A DNA stretch of 64,000 nucleotides, taken from positions 1,871,001-1,935,000 of the forward strand of contig JABTUZ010000001.1 in NCBI GenBank assembly GCA_015075105.1, written 5' to 3'. The stretch is from Leptospiraceae bacterium (GTDB taxonomy: Bacteria; Spirochaetota; Leptospiria; Leptospirales; Leptospiraceae). Below the pieces are notes generated by a model. It was not told the DNA's origin and ran no database searches. It saw only the letters and a program-made list of their open reading frames with translations. The stretch's first letter is position 1, and every line of letters starts with the position of its first letter. Positions 7,275 to 15,783 of the stretch are shown piece after piece. Made by a program: the position numbers and the translations under genes.

Positions 7275-7816
7275 TTCCAGAAATTAAAATTGACCATATA
7301 GAAAAAAATCCTTTTTCTCGTCCAGGGGAAAAACTCGTAAAAGTAAAAGCTATTATTTGGCATTATACAGCTTGTCCGAAAGCGAGTGCAAAAAACATTC
7401 GAGACTATTTCAATAATTTGAGAAAACAAATTGACAAGGAATCACGTTCAGCGTCCGCACACTATGCGATTGACGAAAAAGAAATTATCGAGATCATACC
7501 AACGGACGAGGTCGCTTACCATGTAGGAGCTACGAAAAATAAATATACTGAAATTGCAAAATCATTCGGAAACATTAGCCCGAATTATTACACAATCGGA
7601 ATTGAGCTTTGTCACGATAGAGATGACGGATATATTAACAACGCAACACTTGTAAATGCTGTTTTATTGACTCAAGAACTTTTAAGCAAATTCAATTTAA
7701 CGACTGAAAATCTTTTTCGACATTATGATATTACAGGTAAAAATTGCCCTAAATATTTTGTAGAGAATATTATTGAGTGGAAGAACATTAAAGAGGTTAT
7801 CAGTGGAAATAGGTAG
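7271..7816 (+). CDS. N-acetylmuramoyl-L-alanine amidase (Amidase_2, T7-lysozyme-like endolysin)
   Basis: This zinc amidase cuts the bond between N-acetylmuramic acid and L-alanine in peptidoglycan. The 181 residues match the Amidase_2/PGRP fold: zinc His in IIWHYTACP (about residue 31), Tyr in ASAHYAIDE, GIELCHD, and the zinc His plus Lys and Cys in RHYDITGKNCPKYF (about 151-162), the H-x7-K-x-C arrangement of T7 lysozyme. It has no signal peptide, so it would need a holin or act from the virion. The holin-like gene begins inside its 3' end, forming a lysis cassette. Confidence 0.88.
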   Translation: MIPEIKIDHIEKNPFSRPGEKLVKVKAIIWHYTACPKASAKNIRDYFNNLRKQIDKESRSASAHYAIDEKEIIEIIPTDEVAYHVGATKNKYTEIAKSFGNISPNYYTIGIELCHDRDDGYINNATLVNAVLLTQELLSKFNLTTENLFRHYDITGKNCPKYFVENIIEWKNIKEVISGNR

Positions 7817-8099
7817 TTTTATATCAATAATCTCTATTATTATCGGAGCGGTAACAATTTTTTTTGCGTTAAAAGCACAGGTAGATAAATTATCTATTCT
7901 TGTAGAAAATACAACAGAAGAATTAAGAAATTTCAGAAAAACAATCGAATCAGTATCAAAGAATTTAGACTCTGAAATCATAATAATTAAAACAAGATTT
8001 GAAGATTTTTCCAGAAAAATAAAATCCTTAAATGATAGAATTCACGAAATAGAAGAAAAAGGATGTAAGATAAAAAATGCGACACAGAAAGCTAAATGA
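7803..8099 (+). CDS. Holin-like membrane protein with coiled coil
   Basis: I choose GTG 7803, seven bases after AAGAGG, over an upstream TTG. The 98-residue product begins with one hydrophobic segment (ISIISIIIGAVTIFFAL, about residues 5-22), followed by a long helix rich in Lys, Glu and Leu that should form a coiled coil. Hemolysin/holin proteins of the XhlA type have a comparable size with one anchor and one coiled coil, though there the anchor lies at the other end. Overlap with the amidase gene supports a lysis role. Family assignment is uncertain. Confidence 0.55.
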   Translation: MEIGSFISIISIIIGAVTIFFALKAQVDKLSILVENTTEELRNFRKTIESVSKNLDSEIIIIKTRFEDFSRKIKSLNDRIHEIEEKGCKIKNATQKAK

Positions 8100-8445
8100 T
8101 TTTATTCGTGAAAGTCCTTTTCAGGTTTTTACTGGAAGAGTAAAACGAAAAGATGGAAAACGTGGCGGTAAATTCTTATATTATAAAGACACAGTGAAAG
8201 AGTGGGCGGACAGTGTAAAGACTGAATGCAAAAAAGAACCTGACAAAGAAAAATGCGAACGTGATTTACTTATAGAAGATTTGCCGGAATATTGTATATT
8301 CGGAAAAACATGCGTTAGGCGTGGAACACAAAAAGAAGTTGAGTCAAGAAAAAAAGAAATCATTGTGGATGAAATTCCAGATGATTCTTATTATATAACT
8401 ACATTACAAGAAATTACAGAAGAAGAGCTTGAATATATTTTTTAG
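8077..8445 (+). CDS. Hypothetical charged protein, 122 aa
   Basis: The frame starts at ATG 8077, overlapping the holin-like gene by 23 bases, and is followed ten bases later by another gene behind AGGAG. The product is soluble and highly charged: a basic N-terminal third (GRVKRKDGKRGGKF), four Cys residues in the middle (KTECKKEPDKEKCE, EYCIFGKTC), and an acidic C-terminus. The paired cysteines may bind metal or form disulphides. No family is recognised. Confidence 0.5.
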   Translation: MRHRKLNDFIRESPFQVFTGRVKRKDGKRGGKFLYYKDTVKEWADSVKTECKKEPDKEKCERDLLIEDLPEYCIFGKTCVRRGTQKEVESRKKEIIVDEIPDDSYYITTLQEITEEELEYIF

Positions 8446-8454
8446 GAGAAACCA

Positions 8455-8688
8455 ATGACTGAAACACAAATTAAATCTTTAAAGAAAAAATTTCCAGAAC
8501 TTTGTGAAAAATGCAAAGTCATTTCTGAAAACGGAAAAAAAATTTTACGTTCTTGCCAAAACCGAAAACATGATCCACAAAATCGACAAGGCTTCCAGTT
8601 TCGTCAAGTTTGCGAAGGGCTTAAAAAACCCTTGACAAAAAGAAATAAAGGGAGTAGGTTTACAGAATGCCAAAATTGCAGAATATAG
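8455..8688 (+). CDS. Small Cys-rich, probably zinc-binding protein
   Basis: A 77-residue basic protein behind a good ribosome site (TTAGGAGAAACC). It contains six Cys, including two CxxC pairs: CEKC near residue 17 and CQNC near residue 72, with single Cys near 34 and 53. Two CxxC pairs suggest one zinc ribbon or finger. Such small zinc proteins in phages often bind nucleic acid or transcription factors. Its last 20 bases overlap the remains of a DUF4160 gene. No family is named. Confidence 0.5.
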   Translation: MTETQIKSLKKKFPELCEKCKVISENGKKILRSCQNRKHDPQNRQGFQFRQVCEGLKKPLTKRNKGSRFTECQNCRI

Positions 8689-8934
8689 AGGTTTTCAGTT
8701 TTTTATTTTTCGTCCGATCTTAACGAAAGAATACATGTTCATGTTTTAAAATCGCAGGAATATGGGAGAGTTGGAAAGTTTTGGATAGAACCGAAATCGA
8801 ACTTTTGAGACAGGAAATCTTACAAAAAGATATAGCATTATTGCAAAAATACTGAAAAGAATCTTGAAAAAGTTAAGACACAAAATAAATACTTTCGCAG
8901 AACTGGAAAAGTAAAGATGATTACATTGAGGTAA
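8667..8934 (+). pseudogene. Decayed DUF4160 gene
   Basis: No single frame is open, but pieces of a DUF4160 protein can be read in order. MPKLQNIEVFSFLFF starts at ATG 8667. After a frame change comes NERIHVHVLKS, then GRVGKFWIEPKSNF. The 'HVHV' and 'KFWIEP' signatures are characteristic of the family (usually 'EPpHVHV' and 'AKfWl'). Further frame changes cover the C-terminal helices up to about 8934. DUF4160 genes usually lie directly before a DUF2442 gene, exactly as here. At least three frameshifts or stops would be needed to explain the decay. Confidence 0.6.
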
Positions 8935-8938
8935 TATT

Positions 8939-9178
8939 ATGCCGGATATAACGAAAATTCAAATACTTAAAAGAAATAAGGATATTCTTTCCATTGAATT
9001 ATCTGATGGAAGAACAGTGCTGTATCCTTTAAAAAATTATCCGATGATTAAAAGACTATCTCCAGCAGAACGAAAAAAGGTTACTATTACGGGAGACAAA
9101 AATTTTAATTGGTTCACTTGGAAAAAATGCAATGAAATGTTTATTTTAAATCCTGATTTGACAATTAAAGTAGATTAA
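8939..9178 (+). CDS. DUF2442-like protein
   Basis: The 79-residue product fits the DUF2442 pattern: an N-terminal strand pair, DGRTVLYPLKNYPMIKRLSP (family: 'dG...vpL..yPrL...t.'), ERKKVTITGDKNFNWFTW, and a C-terminal acidic-hydrophobic end. Members are small proteins often encoded beside DUF4160 and sometimes proposed as toxin-antitoxin-like pairs; the biochemical role is not established. Here the partner is broken while this gene is intact. The start ATG follows TTGAGG. Confidence 0.65.
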   Translation: MPDITKIQILKRNKDILSIELSDGRTVLYPLKNYPMIKRLSPAERKKVTITGDKNFNWFTWKKCNEMFILNPDLTIKVD

Positions 9179-9271
9179 CCAAGCCACACTAAACACCCAT
9201 TCCCTGAATTTTTTTCCCAGCCCATAAAAAAAGAATTGTACTTTTTAAATTATCTGTATATATCAGAAAGC

Positions 9272-9367
9272 ATGGAACAATTTTTTGATAGTGTCAATTT
9301 TGGGGCTTTGATGATTTTTCTTTTTGCGTTTGCAAATTTTTATTTTATAGGTTCTCTTTGGGATTAG
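9272..9367 (+). CDS. Possible 31-aa membrane micropeptide
   Basis: The frame from ATG 9272 encodes a short polar start and then one hydrophobic segment (GALMIFLFAFANFYFIG). A weak AGAAAG lies before the start. Its 3' end overlaps the convergent membrane gene by 23 bases. It resembles the tiny membrane proteins of the virus-like module, but chance is a real alternative at this length and base composition. Confidence 0.25.
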   Translation: MEQFFDSVNFGALMIFLFAFANFYFIGSLWD

Positions 9368-9716
9368 CTTTTTTCCCACTGTAAACGCCAATTCCAAAAC
9401 CAGCGAGACCGCCAGCGAAAAGAGAGCCAATCAATTTAACAATTTCCATACTTTCAGGAATTTGACTCTTGAAAACGAGAATAATTGCAAAGCTAAATAG
9501 TCCTGTAAAAATAAAACTTGTGAGAATCAGAATACTTTTATTGAATTTTCCAGTTGATTCAATTCTCATTTTTTCCATTTCTTTTTCATGTTCGTATCGT
9601 AATTTTTCGGATTCAAAGTTTTCATGTCCAAAAGTTTTAAACAATTCGGAAGCGGCTTGAATTAGTGAAAATAGTTGCTGATCTTGGTCTTTTTTAGGCG
9701 TTAGTTGATTTTCCAT
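9345..9716 (-). CDS. Small membrane protein with two helices, unknown function
   Basis: A 123-residue protein on the minus strand. A polar, charged N-terminal half (helical, with KLRYEHEKEMEKMR) is followed by two hydrophobic segments (ILILTSFIFTGLFSFAIILVF and a Gly-rich GSLFAGGLAGFGIGVY), then a Lys/Asn tail. It is convergent with the virus-like module and may mark its right edge. Small two-helix proteins with a charged cytoplasmic helix are common near prophages and toxin loci, but no family is recognised. Confidence 0.55.
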   Translation of the reverse strand: MENQLTPKKDQDQQLFSLIQAASELFKTFGHENFESEKLRYEHEKEMEKMRIESTGKFNKSILILTSFIFTGLFSFAIILVFKSQIPESMEIVKLIGSLFAGGLAGFGIGVYSGKKANPKENL

Positions 9717-9801
9717 ATTTCAAAAATATTGTAAAAATTTAAGATTGTTAATAAATTTTTGCCAGTTTTTTATAAAAAAAGTGAAAGTCAGACTTTTCCG
9801 C

Positions 9802-9830
9802 TTGACAGAAATTTTCTGTATGGTCATAAT
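9802..9830 (+). promoter_or_regulatory. Near-consensus sigma-70 promoter
   Basis: TTGACA at 9802-9807 is followed after 17 bases by CATAAT at 9825-9830, a full -35 box and a five-of-six -10 box. It points to the hairpin at 9879-9905 and the short ORF at 9910, giving a leader of roughly 70 bases. Confidence 0.55.
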
Positions 9831-9878
9831 GTGGGTATGTCTCGGATTGGAACGCTAAGCGGTTGACGATAGAACTAC

Positions 9879-9905
9879 CCGAAATCTCTCTCAAGGAGGT
9901 TTCGG
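9879..9905 (+). promoter_or_regulatory. Hairpin that covers the Shine-Dalgarno site of the 9910 ORF
   Basis: CCGAAATCTC (9879-9888) and GAGGTTTCGG (9896-9905) are complementary over ten positions with one U-G pair, around a seven-base loop. The right arm contains most of AAGGAGGT (9893-9900), a perfect ribosome binding site nine bases before ATG 9910. When folded, the transcript would hide this site, so translation may be conditional. It could instead be a remnant of a terminator or mobile-element end. Confidence 0.5.
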
Positions 9906-9909
9906 AAAT

Positions 9910-10075
9910 ATGGCGACAATCGTAAATAAGATTTCCATGAAAATTGATGATGATTTGCAAAGACAATTTGCAACTTATTTTGCAGATGTATGATTCTGAT
10001 AAGTCAAAGTGCTTAGAACTGCGCCAGGAATATCTGGATAAAAGAATGTCGCCGATGAATGTCAAAAAGGCATAG
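9910..10075 (+). pseudogene. Short DNA-binding-like protein gene, probably frameshifted
   Basis: ATG 9910 opens a 27-residue frame (starting MATIVNKISMKIDDDL) that stops at TGA 9991-9993. Another frame continues without a gap (MYDSDKSKCLELRQEYLDKR) to TAG 10073-10075. Together they give about 55 residues with the look of a small ribbon-helix-helix or helical regulator. Either the first short peptide is the product, or one base was lost. It ends exactly where the convergent DUF1564 remnant ends. Confidence 0.4.
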
Positions 10076-10378
10076 TTAAAACGACATAATCGGCGGGTTT
10101 ATTGCCGAATAACGTGGGATATTTGTATAGTCTATCCAGTCCGCGTTATTCGGGGTAAAATTCTTCTTCTGCAAATTCTGTCCGACTTCTTGATACGCTT
10201 TCTTTACTCTATCCATTTTCTCAAAAGTTCCCCAAAGAATCACATTTCTGTATCTGTTCAACAATGCGTGTAAATATTTCCTCCTTGAAAAACCTGTCGT
10301 TCTTCTATTGAACTCGTCCATATATTTTGCTGGAACAAGCAAGCTCGATTGTGTTTCTACATATTTTTCTGGGTTCAT
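10076..10378 (-). pseudogene. DUF1564 protein, 3'-truncated copy
   Basis: The first 80 residues (starting MNPEKYVETQSSLLVP, then KYLHALLNRYRNVILWGTFEKMDR) match the DUF1564 family, known to me only from Leptospira, where many paralogues occur per genome. After NNADWI the sequence changes to an unrelated ending (DYTNIPRYSA...). The full family continues ELGILADWLGTTKTALF, as in the copy at 54.4 kb. The 3' half has therefore been lost or replaced. DUF1564 proteins may be DNA-binding by their helical look, but no function is proven. Confidence 0.7.
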
Positions 10379-10915
10379 AGTATTCTCCTAATATAAAAAT
10401 CTTCATTCCTCTATCCCTGATCCCCACCTACTATCCCTGCCCCTTGATATAAGGTAAAATAATATCGTGATAGAAATAAAATTTTTACAATTTTAGAAAA
10501 ATTTTTTTAGTTTTTACAGAAAAAGTTCTGAACCCGTACTAAATGTGAAATTCCTCGAAAAAGATGGAGTTCCCACATTTTTGCGTGAAAGGTGAACAAT
10601 TGGTATAAAACATGCACTTTACAGAAAAGAGTGGAGATCCCACATTTTAGCACGAAAAGTGCAAAATCTGTACTAAAAGCAAAATTTCAAAAACTCTACT
10701 AAAGCTCAAAACCTCATCCTAAAAGATAAACCTAATTGCAAAGATTCTACCTCCACAATTTCCGACCTCAGACCTCCGTCATCAGTCCTCTGAATTGGAG
10801 ATCCCACATTTTCACACGAAAAGTGCAAAAACTGCACTAAAAGCGAAATTTTAAAAACTCTACTAAAGTTCAAAACCTCATCCTAAAAAAAGGAAAACAA
10901 ATAGTCAAAAAAATT
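10379..10915. repeat. Mosaic repeat region upstream of DUF1564 (copy A)
   Basis: This stretch holds no gene. From about 10450 it is a mosaic of short units that recur here and at 54.9-55.4 kb. One unit contains TGGAG(A/T)TCCCACA at 10565-10577, 10631-10644 and 10796-10808. Another reads AAACTCTACTAAAG, then TCAAAACCTCATCCTAAAA, twice (about 10690 and 10855). Between them lie TCCGACCTCAGACCT and AGTCCTCTGAATTGGAG. The block lies 5' of the DUF1564 gene in both locations, so it travels or duplicates with it. Confidence 0.75.
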
Positions 10916-13597
10916 CTATTGATACTCAATGCCCAAGATAGTGAGGTCGTCTTGCTTAGGTTTATCTTTTAAAAACCCGTCTAAGTTCTTTAATAATTCT
11001 TGGATGGACTTCTCAATACTCAAATTTCTATTTTTTGTAAAAATGGAATACACTCTCTCTTCACCGAACTCGTTATTTTGACTGTCGAATTCTTCAAAAA
11101 TCCCATCGGTAAATAAATACAATCTATCCTCTTTCCAAAAATCATACTCAACACACTCATAGATATTATTTTTTCCAAGTCCAATCATACTTCCCGTGCG
11201 AGACAAAAAATGAATTTTTGAATTTTTAAATAAAATACAATTAGGGTGTCCGGCAGACGCAAATTTTAAAATTCTTTTCTTAGTGTCAATATCAACAATT
11301 ATAGCAGTAGCGTAGCTATTCAAAGAATTGTATCGTTCAACGTATTCTCGATTAAATATTTCTAAAATCACATTTGGTTCTAAGTCAAATTGCTTTAACG
11401 AATCGTATATTCCTTTAATCGCCATTGTGATGAGAGCGGCTTGAACTCCATGACCAGTTGCATCTGCAAGAAAAATTCTATATAGGTGGTTACTAACTTT
11501 ATGTATTCCATAAAAATCACCTCCTACTTCTGACATAGGAATATACTCCGGAATAATTTTTAATTTATCTAAAACTGAATCATGAATAATGAGCATGTTT
11601 TGCTGGATTTTTTTTGCGACAGACAGATCATGCTGAATCAGCTTTAGAGAGCTGTTTAATTTTTTTGTTTTCTCATTGATTATTCCAAACAAAATCGAAC
11701 TATAAATAATCCCCGAAAGCTGTTCACCAAGAATTGTCAATTTTGTAATATCGATATCTGTCATTTCCATTCTACCTACATTGTACAAATCGAGAAATCC
11801 AATCGGCTCATTTTCTAAGATCAAAGGTATAGTGAGAATAGAGTCAAATTTTGCTTTCTTCTTATAGGTGTTTTCTTCCGGGGTAAATGCCGATTCTATA
11901 ATCCTGTTTACAAAAAAAGGCTTCTTCGTCTTAAATGAATATGCATGAAAACCAAAGACCATTTCTTGAATGTTCGTAGAGAAAGTTTGAATGTATTCTC
12001 TGTCTTCATGACTTAAAGACTCTGGTGGAAAAGCCTCTAAGGTTTGAAGTCTTTCTTTATATTTATCTACTACCGCAAGCCCGTAGTATTGTATATTATA
12101 ATTTGTTTTTATATATTCATGGATCTTTGCCATAATTCGTTTAATATCTAAATTTTCATTCAGGTTCTTAATCAATTTGCTTAAAGACTCTGTTTCATCT
12201 CTCTCTTTTGAAATCTGAATATTGGACTTTTCTAATTCGATAGTTCTTTCATTTACCTTTTTTTCTAAGCCTATAGAGAGTTCTTCAGACTGAATCAGTG
12301 CCCAAGTAAATCTTCGCGAAAGAAAAATTGTTTGAGAAAAAATAAATACTACCATTCCTATCGGAAGATAATAGCCCGTATAGATGATTTGATGATAGTG
12401 ACAAATATCATTAATACAAATTCCTGTAATAATGATCAAACTAAAAAGATATGCGACTGCTCCATCTTGCTTTAAATAAAATGCTCTACTCAACACATAA
12501 ATACAATAGACGTATGCAAACAACATAATTGGTTCCATTACCGGGAATGTGTAAGTAAAAATTTTTGCGGGAGAAAGCAACACAAATAGTGCAAGTAAAT
12601 AAGAAGTTCCTTTGATAAACCCAGGAAATAATCTTTGTTTGGATACAGGGTATAACTTTTCTATGAACAGTACCAAAGTCGGTATAGACATGAACTGAGT
12701 GATATATTCAACCTTTCTGCCAATCTCATAAGACAGATTAGGAAAAATATGGTGAAAATAGTATTCTCCACTTAACAATGTATTCAAGGACATAAAAACA
12801 GAATACAAACCAAACCATAAAGCCGAGCTATCCCTTCTTCTATAAAAATATAAACCGAAATGGTAGAATCCGATAATTAAAAATGCTCCAGCAGGAAATC
12901 CGTAAAGAAATAAATTCCTTTCCCTTTTTTCGTGAATGTCTTTATCCAATCCAAGCAAAATAGGATTTCTAAAACCTCCCTTGCGATGATGAAAATTAGA
13001 AATATGTAAAACTAAATCTACCTCTGTGGAAATATTTGCAGGGAGCCTCACTACTTGTGTAAAAAATCTTGGAATGGACTCTTTAGAATTTTTTCCTGGG
13101 ACACCGGACTCTGCGATTAACTTCCCGTTTGCATAAAGCCGATACGCTGATACAATAATCGGCATTTTCATGGAGAGCTCTCTGGGCTTATTTAAAAGAA
13201 TTTTCAAATGATAGGTTGCATACCCGTCTCCTGAAACTGGTTTCCCACGAAGTCCATTTTGAATTGGCTCGTATCCATTCCAAGCACTAGGCACTTTAAA
13301 AAAATCTACAGGAATATTTTTAGAACTTGCAGTGCCCACTGGACTTGTAAATTTTATCGGGTTTATAAATTCATTCCAATAAAATTCCCACTCTCCCATA
13401 AGACTTAAATTTCCGTCTCTTTCAAATTCCCAACTTTTTTTTTCAGAATGCAGGTCTTGAGAAATTATTGTACGAAGGTCTAAGACTCCTTTAACAGCAA
13501 CAGGGGTAGAACTAAAAGAATTTTTGCACCGAATATTCACAAACACGATACAAACAAATATTATAGTTATTTTATTCATCCAGCAAAAGGCTTTCAT
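10916..13597 (-). CDS. 7TM-DISM / GAF / SpoIIE-type PP2C phosphatase signalling protein
   Basis: An 893-residue membrane signalling protein. After a signal segment (to about residue 30) comes an extracytoplasmic 7TMR-DISM-type beta domain (about 40-215), then seven membrane helices (about 225-430), a coiled coil (430-475), a GAF domain (about 475-635), and a C-terminal SpoIIE/PP2C phosphatase (about 655-890). Catalytic metal-binding Asp residues are in GGDFYGI and ADATGHG. It probably senses an outside ligand and dephosphorylates an anti-sigma-factor antagonist. Such proteins are abundant in Leptospira. The gene is monocistronic and divergent from the peptide transporter. Confidence 0.88.
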   Translation of the reverse strand: MKAFCWMNKITIIFVCIVFVNIRCKNSFSSTPVAVKGVLDLRTIISQDLHSEKKSWEFERDGNLSLMGEWEFYWNEFINPIKFTSPVGTASSKNIPVDFFKVPSAWNGYEPIQNGLRGKPVSGDGYATYHLKILLNKPRELSMKMPIIVSAYRLYANGKLIAESGVPGKNSKESIPRFFTQVVRLPANISTEVDLVLHISNFHHRKGGFRNPILLGLDKDIHEKRERNLFLYGFPAGAFLIIGFYHFGLYFYRRRDSSALWFGLYSVFMSLNTLLSGEYYFHHIFPNLSYEIGRKVEYITQFMSIPTLVLFIEKLYPVSKQRLFPGFIKGTSYLLALFVLLSPAKIFTYTFPVMEPIMLFAYVYCIYVLSRAFYLKQDGAVAYLFSLIIITGICINDICHYHQIIYTGYYLPIGMVVFIFSQTIFLSRRFTWALIQSEELSIGLEKKVNERTIELEKSNIQISKERDETESLSKLIKNLNENLDIKRIMAKIHEYIKTNYNIQYYGLAVVDKYKERLQTLEAFPPESLSHEDREYIQTFSTNIQEMVFGFHAYSFKTKKPFFVNRIIESAFTPEENTYKKKAKFDSILTIPLILENEPIGFLDLYNVGRMEMTDIDITKLTILGEQLSGIIYSSILFGIINEKTKKLNSSLKLIQHDLSVAKKIQQNMLIIHDSVLDKLKIIPEYIPMSEVGGDFYGIHKVSNHLYRIFLADATGHGVQAALITMAIKGIYDSLKQFDLEPNVILEIFNREYVERYNSLNSYATAIIVDIDTKKRILKFASAGHPNCILFKNSKIHFLSRTGSMIGLGKNNIYECVEYDFWKEDRLYLFTDGIFEEFDSQNNEFGEERVYSIFTKNRNLSIEKSIQELLKNLDGFLKDKPKQDDLTILGIEYQ

Positions 13598-13729
13598 TCA
13601 AAATAGCTTCTTTCTCAAAAAAAATTCACCTATTCCATTATATTTTAATATTGGTTTATGAAAACGAGAAAAAAAGTAATTTTTGTTCTTGTATTAAATA
13701 TTGAATCTATTTATTCGTATTAACCAAAG

Positions 13730-14740
13730 ATGAAGCCCTATTTTCTAAAAAGATTTTTACTGATTTTTCCTACTCTTTTTGGAATTACGTTTGTAGTGTT
13801 CTTGATTGCTCACTTGGCTCCGGGTGGACCCTTAGAGACTGAGCTTGCAAAGTTGAAAGGAATCGCAAATGAGAAAGGTGCTTTAGCAAAAGAAATCACC
13901 CGCGAAGAAGTAGAAAACTTAAAGAAAAGACTCCACTTAGACAAACCAACCCCTATTGCCTATCTCTATTGGTTAAAAGAAATTTTGAAATTGAATCTTG
14001 GTGAGTCAAGACTTCACTCCAAAAATGTAAGTGACTTGATTTTTGAAAAATTTCCAGTCTCCCTTACATTTGGGCTTTCAGGGTTCTTTCTGGCGTATTT
14101 AATTTGCATCCCACTCGGAATCTACAAGGCGATGAAGCACTCCGAAAAATTTGATATCACCACAAGTGGAATTATTTTCTTTACATATTCAATTCCTGTT
14201 TTTGCGCTTGCCATGTTACTTCTTTATATATTTGCATCAGGAGAAGTATTTTCTATTTTTCCCTTGGCTCACGAAGTATCAGACAACTACGAAGAACTTT
14301 CAACTTTAGGGAAGTTAGGCGACAGGCTCACCCACATGTTTCTACCTGTAACATGTTATATTTCAGGTTCATTCGCTGTTCTCACACTTTTAATGAAAAA
14401 CTCACTATTGGAGCAAATCTCTAAAGACTACCTTAGAACTGCAGTATCGAAAGGACTCTCCTTTCCCCAAGCAGTCAAGTCTCACGCTGTAAGAAATTCC
14501 CTTATTCCCATTGCAACAGGTTTTGGAAATAATTTGAGCCTGATTTTTGCAGGCTCACTAATCATAGAGCTTGTATTCAATATAGATGGGATGGGACTTT
14601 TGAGTTTTCAAGCAGTCACAGAAAGAGACACTGATTTAATGATGGGATTACTTTTAGTGCAAAGTTTTATTTCTCTTATAGGAAATATTCTCTCTGATTT
14701 CTGTTATACAATGATCGACCCAAGGATAAAGTTTGACTAA
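13730..14740 (+). CDS. oppB: Oligopeptide/dipeptide ABC transporter permease, OppB/DppB type
   Basis: The 336-residue protein starts with the membrane anchor typical of OppB ([24 protein letters not shown]) and has five further membrane segments from about residue 110 to 330. The EAA-like loop reads [19 protein letters not shown] near residue 235, which contacts the ATPase. It forms the membrane channel with the OppC-type permease that starts two bases after its stop. The charged segment (35-75) is the usual OppB periplasmic insertion. Substrate is probably short peptides, but the four-gene set lacks a binding protein, so this is not fixed. Confidence 0.85.
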   Translation: MKPYFLKRFLLIFPTLFGITFVVFLIAHLAPGGPLETELAKLKGIANEKGALAKEITREEVENLKKRLHLDKPTPIAYLYWLKEILKLNLGESRLHSKNVSDLIFEKFPVSLTFGLSGFFLAYLICIPLGIYKAMKHSEKFDITTSGIIFFTYSIPVFALAMLLLYIFASGEVFSIFPLAHEVSDNYEELSTLGKLGDRLTHMFLPVTCYISGSFAVLTLLMKNSLLEQISKDYLRTAVSKGLSFPQAVKSHAVRNSLIPIATGFGNNLSLIFAGSLIIELVFNIDGMGLLSFQAVTERDTDLMMGLLLVQSFISLIGNILSDFCYTMIDPRIKFD

Positions 14741-14742
14741 TC

Positions 14743-15783
14743 ATGTTTTCACCTGATACACAAAAAAGACTAAAAAAGTTCAAAGAAAATAAAAGGGCGT
14801 ATTACTCATTTCTTATTATTTTTTCTACTTATATACTTTCTTTGTTTGCACCTATTTTAGTAAATAACAAGCCACTACTCGTTTTTTACAAAGGCTCACT
14901 ATATTTCCCTCAACTAAAATTCTATTCCGAAAAAACTTTTGGAGGAAGTGAGGCGACATCTCCATCTTACAAAAAACTAAGCAAAAGAGAAGATTTCATA
15001 AACGGGAAAAATTTTATTCTTTTCCCTCCCATACCTTACGGGTACAACGAAGATAACCTAGAGAGTTTAGAAGAGGGAAGTAGTCCACCTTCCAAACCTA
15101 ATTTGAAACACTGGCTTGGGACTGATGACAGAGGTAGAGATGTATTCACCAGAATATTTTACGGTTATAGAATTTCTATGACATTCAGCCTAATCTTAGT
15201 GCTTATTGAAATGATCGCAGGAACAGTCATAGGAGGAATTCAAGGATATTTTTCAGGAATTCTCGATATTTCCGTACAAAGAATCATCGAAATACTTTCT
15301 TCTATTCCATTTTTATATTTAATCTTAATTATGGGGTCATTTTTTGGAAGGAGCTTTACGGTTCTACTTGTAACTTACGGATCACTCAGTTGGATAGGCA
15401 TAAGCTATTACATGAGGGGAGAATTTTACAGGTTGAAAAATTTTCAGTTCGTGGACGCAGCAAGAGCGTTTGGAATTTCTGATTTCAAAATTATTTTCCG
15501 TCACATATTGCCTAACGCACTAACACCCATTGTAACTTTTCTCCCATTCACTCTCATCGGCTCAATCTCCGTTCTTTCAGCTTTAGACTTCTTAGGTTAC
15601 GGAATTCCGGCTCCAAATCCTTCTTGGGGAGAGCTGATTGGTCAAGGAAGAGAAAGGCTCAGTGCGTGGTGGCTTATTGCATTTCCTTCCTTCGCTTTGT
15701 TTTTTACGATTCTACTTTCTTCTTTTATAGGCGAAGGGCTACGAGATGCTTACGACTCTTACGAAAAAATCACTTTAGAATGA
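14743..15783 (+). CDS. oppC: Oligopeptide ABC transporter permease, OppC/DppC type
   Basis: A 346-residue permease. It has an N-terminal anchor (about 20-40), then a long periplasmic insertion (about 45-125), ending in [19 protein letters not shown], the hallmark of OppC/DppC proteins. Five membrane helices follow. The ATPase-contact loop is [23 protein letters not shown]. The insertion is longer than in the E. coli protein. It is translationally coupled to the next gene by an ATGA overlap and forms a heterodimer with the preceding permease. Confidence 0.86.
   Translation: MFSPDTQKRLKKFKENKRAYYSFLIIFSTYILSLFAPILVNNKPLLVFYKGSLYFPQLKFYSEKTFGGSEATSPSYKKLSKREDFINGKNFILFPPIPYGYNEDNLESLEEGSSPPSKPNLKHWLGTDDRGRDVFTRIFYGYRISMTFSLILVLIEMIAGTVIGGIQGYFSGILDISVQRIIEILSSIPFLYLILIMGSFFGRSFTVLLVTYGSLSWIGISYYMRGEFYRLKNFQFVDAARAFGISDFKIIFRHILPNALTPIVTFLPFTLIGSISVLSALDFLGYGIPAPNPSWGELIGQGRERLSAWWLIAFPSFALFFTILLSSFIGEGLRDAYDSYEKITLE

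Noticed and set aside
9748-10065. Minus-strand 105-residue frame
   Set aside because: It lies opposite the promoter, hairpin and ribosome site of ORF 9910, has no start signal, and its composition is that of an antisense shadow.
10379-10915. CRISPR-like array
   Set aside because: The short units are of unequal length and spacing, are shuffled between the two locations, and have no regular unique spacers; no cas gene is present.
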